A DNA stretch of 7,634 bases from Bacteroidota bacterium. Lineage in GTDB: Bacteria; Bacteroidota; Ignavibacteria; Ignavibacteriales; Melioribacteraceae. Under the pieces are notes generated by a model. It made no database searches. It worked only from the letters and a program-made list of their open reading frames with translations, and had not been told where the DNA came from. Shown here in pieces: positions 6,587 to 7,634 of this stretch. The translations under genes were made by a program, and so were the position numbers. Each line of letters begins with the position of its first letter. Position 1 is the first letter of the stretch. The stretch spans positions 1 through 7,634 of the forward strand of contig JAKAHQ010000074.1 in NCBI GenBank assembly GCA_021814855.1. Direction: 5' to 3'.

Positions 6587-6795
6587 GCAAGAAAAAAGAA
6601 GCGGGTTTTGAAGATTCTCTAAATAGACTTCAGCAAATTTCCGAACTGCTCGGAAGCGGCGAGGTTGGGCTGGAAGAATCGCTGAAATTATACGAAGAAG
6701 GAATTAGTCTTGCCCAGAACTGCTATACAACGCTCCGCGACGCCGAATTAAAGGTAACGGAATTAAAAAAACAGCTTGAAGAAAAATTAAAATAG
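6583..6795 (+). CDS. xseB: Exodeoxyribonuclease VII small subunit
   Basis: A 70-residue, largely helical protein, of normal size for XseB. The family pattern FEDSLNRLQQISELLGSGEV, then LEESLKLYEEGISLAQ (about 31-46) and a final C-x-x-x-L-x-x-A-E-x-K-V (about 47-59) is plain. Several copies bind the coiled coil of XseA and are needed for activity and for limiting toxicity of the large subunit. The ATG overlaps the xseA stop by 4 bp, which suits the coupled synthesis this pair needs. A weak GTGGA lies 6 bases upstream of the start. The stop is 19 bp before dxs. Confidence 0.96.
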   Translation: MSKKKEAGFEDSLNRLQQISELLGSGEVGLEESLKLYEEGISLAQNCYTTLRDAELKVTELKKQLEEKLK

Positions 6796-6814
6796 TTATT
6801 CAAAGGTAATTTTG

Positions 6815-7634
6815 ATGGAAGTGGATAAAGCCAAATATACTGTGTTGTTCAAAGTTGATTCTCCCGCCGATATACGTAAGCTGGAATTGAAGGATCTGAA
6901 AATTTTATGTTCCGAAATTCGCGAGTATATGGTTGATGTCATTTCTCAAATAGGCGGGCACTTTGGCGGAGGATTGGGTACGGTTGAACTTACCGTTGCT
7001 CTTCACAAAGTTTTTGATACGCCTAAAGATTTGATTGTTTGGGATACGGGGCATCAGGCTTATCCGCATAAAATTATTACCGGCAGAAGAGATTTATTAA
7101 AAACAATTCGCCGGCTCAACGGCATAAGCGGATTCTTAAAGCGCAGCGAAAGTGAGTACGATGCATTCGGAGCCGGACACGCATCGACATCTATTTCGGC
7201 TGCTCTGGGAATGGCTGTCGCAAGAGATATCCAGCATACGGATAAAAAAGTTATTGCCGTTATTGGCGATGGTGCTATGACGGGCGGCATGGCCTACGAA
7301 GCTATGAATAATTCCGGCATCATTGAAAGCAACTTGATAGTTGTGCTTAACGATAACAACATGTCGATTGCGCCCAACGTTTGGCAAATTTCCAATTACT
7401 TCAGCGAAATGATTTCTCATCCCGAATACAACAGATTCAAAGGAGCTATTTGGGATTTAACCGGAAAACTCGACAACTTCGGAGATCGATTAAGAAGAGT
7501 AGCGGCTAGGTTGGAATCCGGAATTAAATCCATGATAACACCCGGCATGTTGTTCGAAGCGTTGGGCTTTAGATATTTCGGCCCAATCAACGGGCACAAC
7601 CTGGATCAGCTGATTAAAATTTTTGAGCAGATTA
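6815..7634 (+). CDS. dxs: 1-deoxy-D-xylulose-5-phosphate synthase, N-terminal part (runs off right edge)
   Basis: The first 273 codons of a protein normally about 620-640 residues; the frame is open to the last base. Dxs joins pyruvate and glyceraldehyde 3-phosphate to DXP using thiamine diphosphate, the first step of the MEP route to isoprenoids and also a source for thiamine and pyridoxal precursors. Hallmarks are GGHFGGGLGTVELT with H49, WDTGHQAYPHKIITGRRD with H80, ESEYDAFGAGHASTSISAALGMA, the thiamine-diphosphate motif GDGAMTGG at 151-158 with D152, NDNNMSIAPN with N179 and N181, and FEALGFRYFGPINGH near the edge. These residue numbers coincide with the catalytic positions known in E. 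coli Dxs, supporting the ATG at 6815. A ribosome binding site AAAGG (6802-6806) lies 8 bases upstream. It follows xseB by 19 bp and is probably co-transcribed. Confidence 0.97.
   Translation, partial: MEVDKAKYTVLFKVDSPADIRKLELKDLKILCSEIREYMVDVISQIGGHFGGGLGTVELTVALHKVFDTPKDLIVWDTGHQAYPHKIITGRRDLLKTIRRLNGISGFLKRSESEYDAFGAGHASTSISAALGMAVARDIQHTDKKVIAVIGDGAMTGGMAYEAMNNSGIIESNLIVVLNDNNMSIAPNVWQISNYFSEMISHPEYNRFKGAIWDLTGKLDNFGDRLRRVAARLESGIKSMITPGMLFEALGFRYFGPINGHNLDQLIKIFEQI

Noticed and set aside
4548..6795. Methyltransferase plus exonuclease VII considered as a new anti-phage defence module
   Set aside because: XseA and XseB are normal housekeeping subunits with intact signatures, no restriction, helicase or toxin gene is present, and base composition does not visibly differ from the neighbours. 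A defence role has no direct support here.
7060..7599. Minus-strand open frames at 7060-7290, 7136-7420 and 7417-7599
   Set aside because: They are antisense to dxs, whose catalytic motifs run continuously through this stretch on the plus strand.

Overview
The window looks like ordinary chromosomal DNA from a member of the FCB superphylum (Bacteroidota, Ignavibacteriota or Chlorobiota), with an Ignavibacteria-like organism as my best guess. The reasons are AT-leaning codon use, few strong Shine-Dalgarno sites, a promoter element of the Bacteroidota type (TAnnTTTG) ahead of surE, a signal-peptide protein ending in an outer-membrane-like C-terminal Phe, and a large membrane VWA protein of a kind common in that group. 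The lineage is inferred from style, not from a marker gene.

The layout is two divergent gene blocks around a 150-bp control region (3553-3702). Leftward (minus strand) the order is surE (TTG start), a VWA-domain membrane protein overlapping it by 4 bp, a bacteriohemerythrin 19 bp further on, and after 11 bp the N-terminal zinc-ribbon end of a ComF-family protein that runs off the left edge. Rightward (plus strand) the order is a secreted, probably outer-membrane protein of unknown function, a solitary DNA methyltransferase (TTG start, 5-bp gap), xseA and xseB (exonuclease VII large and small subunits, each joined to the preceding gene by a 4-bp ATGA overlap), and dxs (DXP synthase), which runs off the right edge.

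Together the genes cover nucleotide salvage (SurE), an envelope protein with a probable metal-dependent adhesion site, O2/di-iron chemistry (hemerythrin), possible DNA uptake (ComF), DNA modification (methyltransferase), DNA degradation and repair (XseAB) and isoprenoid precursor synthesis (Dxs). xseA-xseB-dxs is a familiar housekeeping arrangement. The methyltransferase tightly coupled to it, and the VWA-hemerythrin-ComF tail behind surE, are the less usual parts.

Coding density is very high and no stretch over 300 bp lacks a gene. I see no tRNA, rRNA, CRISPR array, insertion sequence or convincing intrinsic terminator. I did not find a clear new multi-gene system. The items most worth a second look are the permuted solitary methyltransferase and the paired palindromes in the divergent promoter region.
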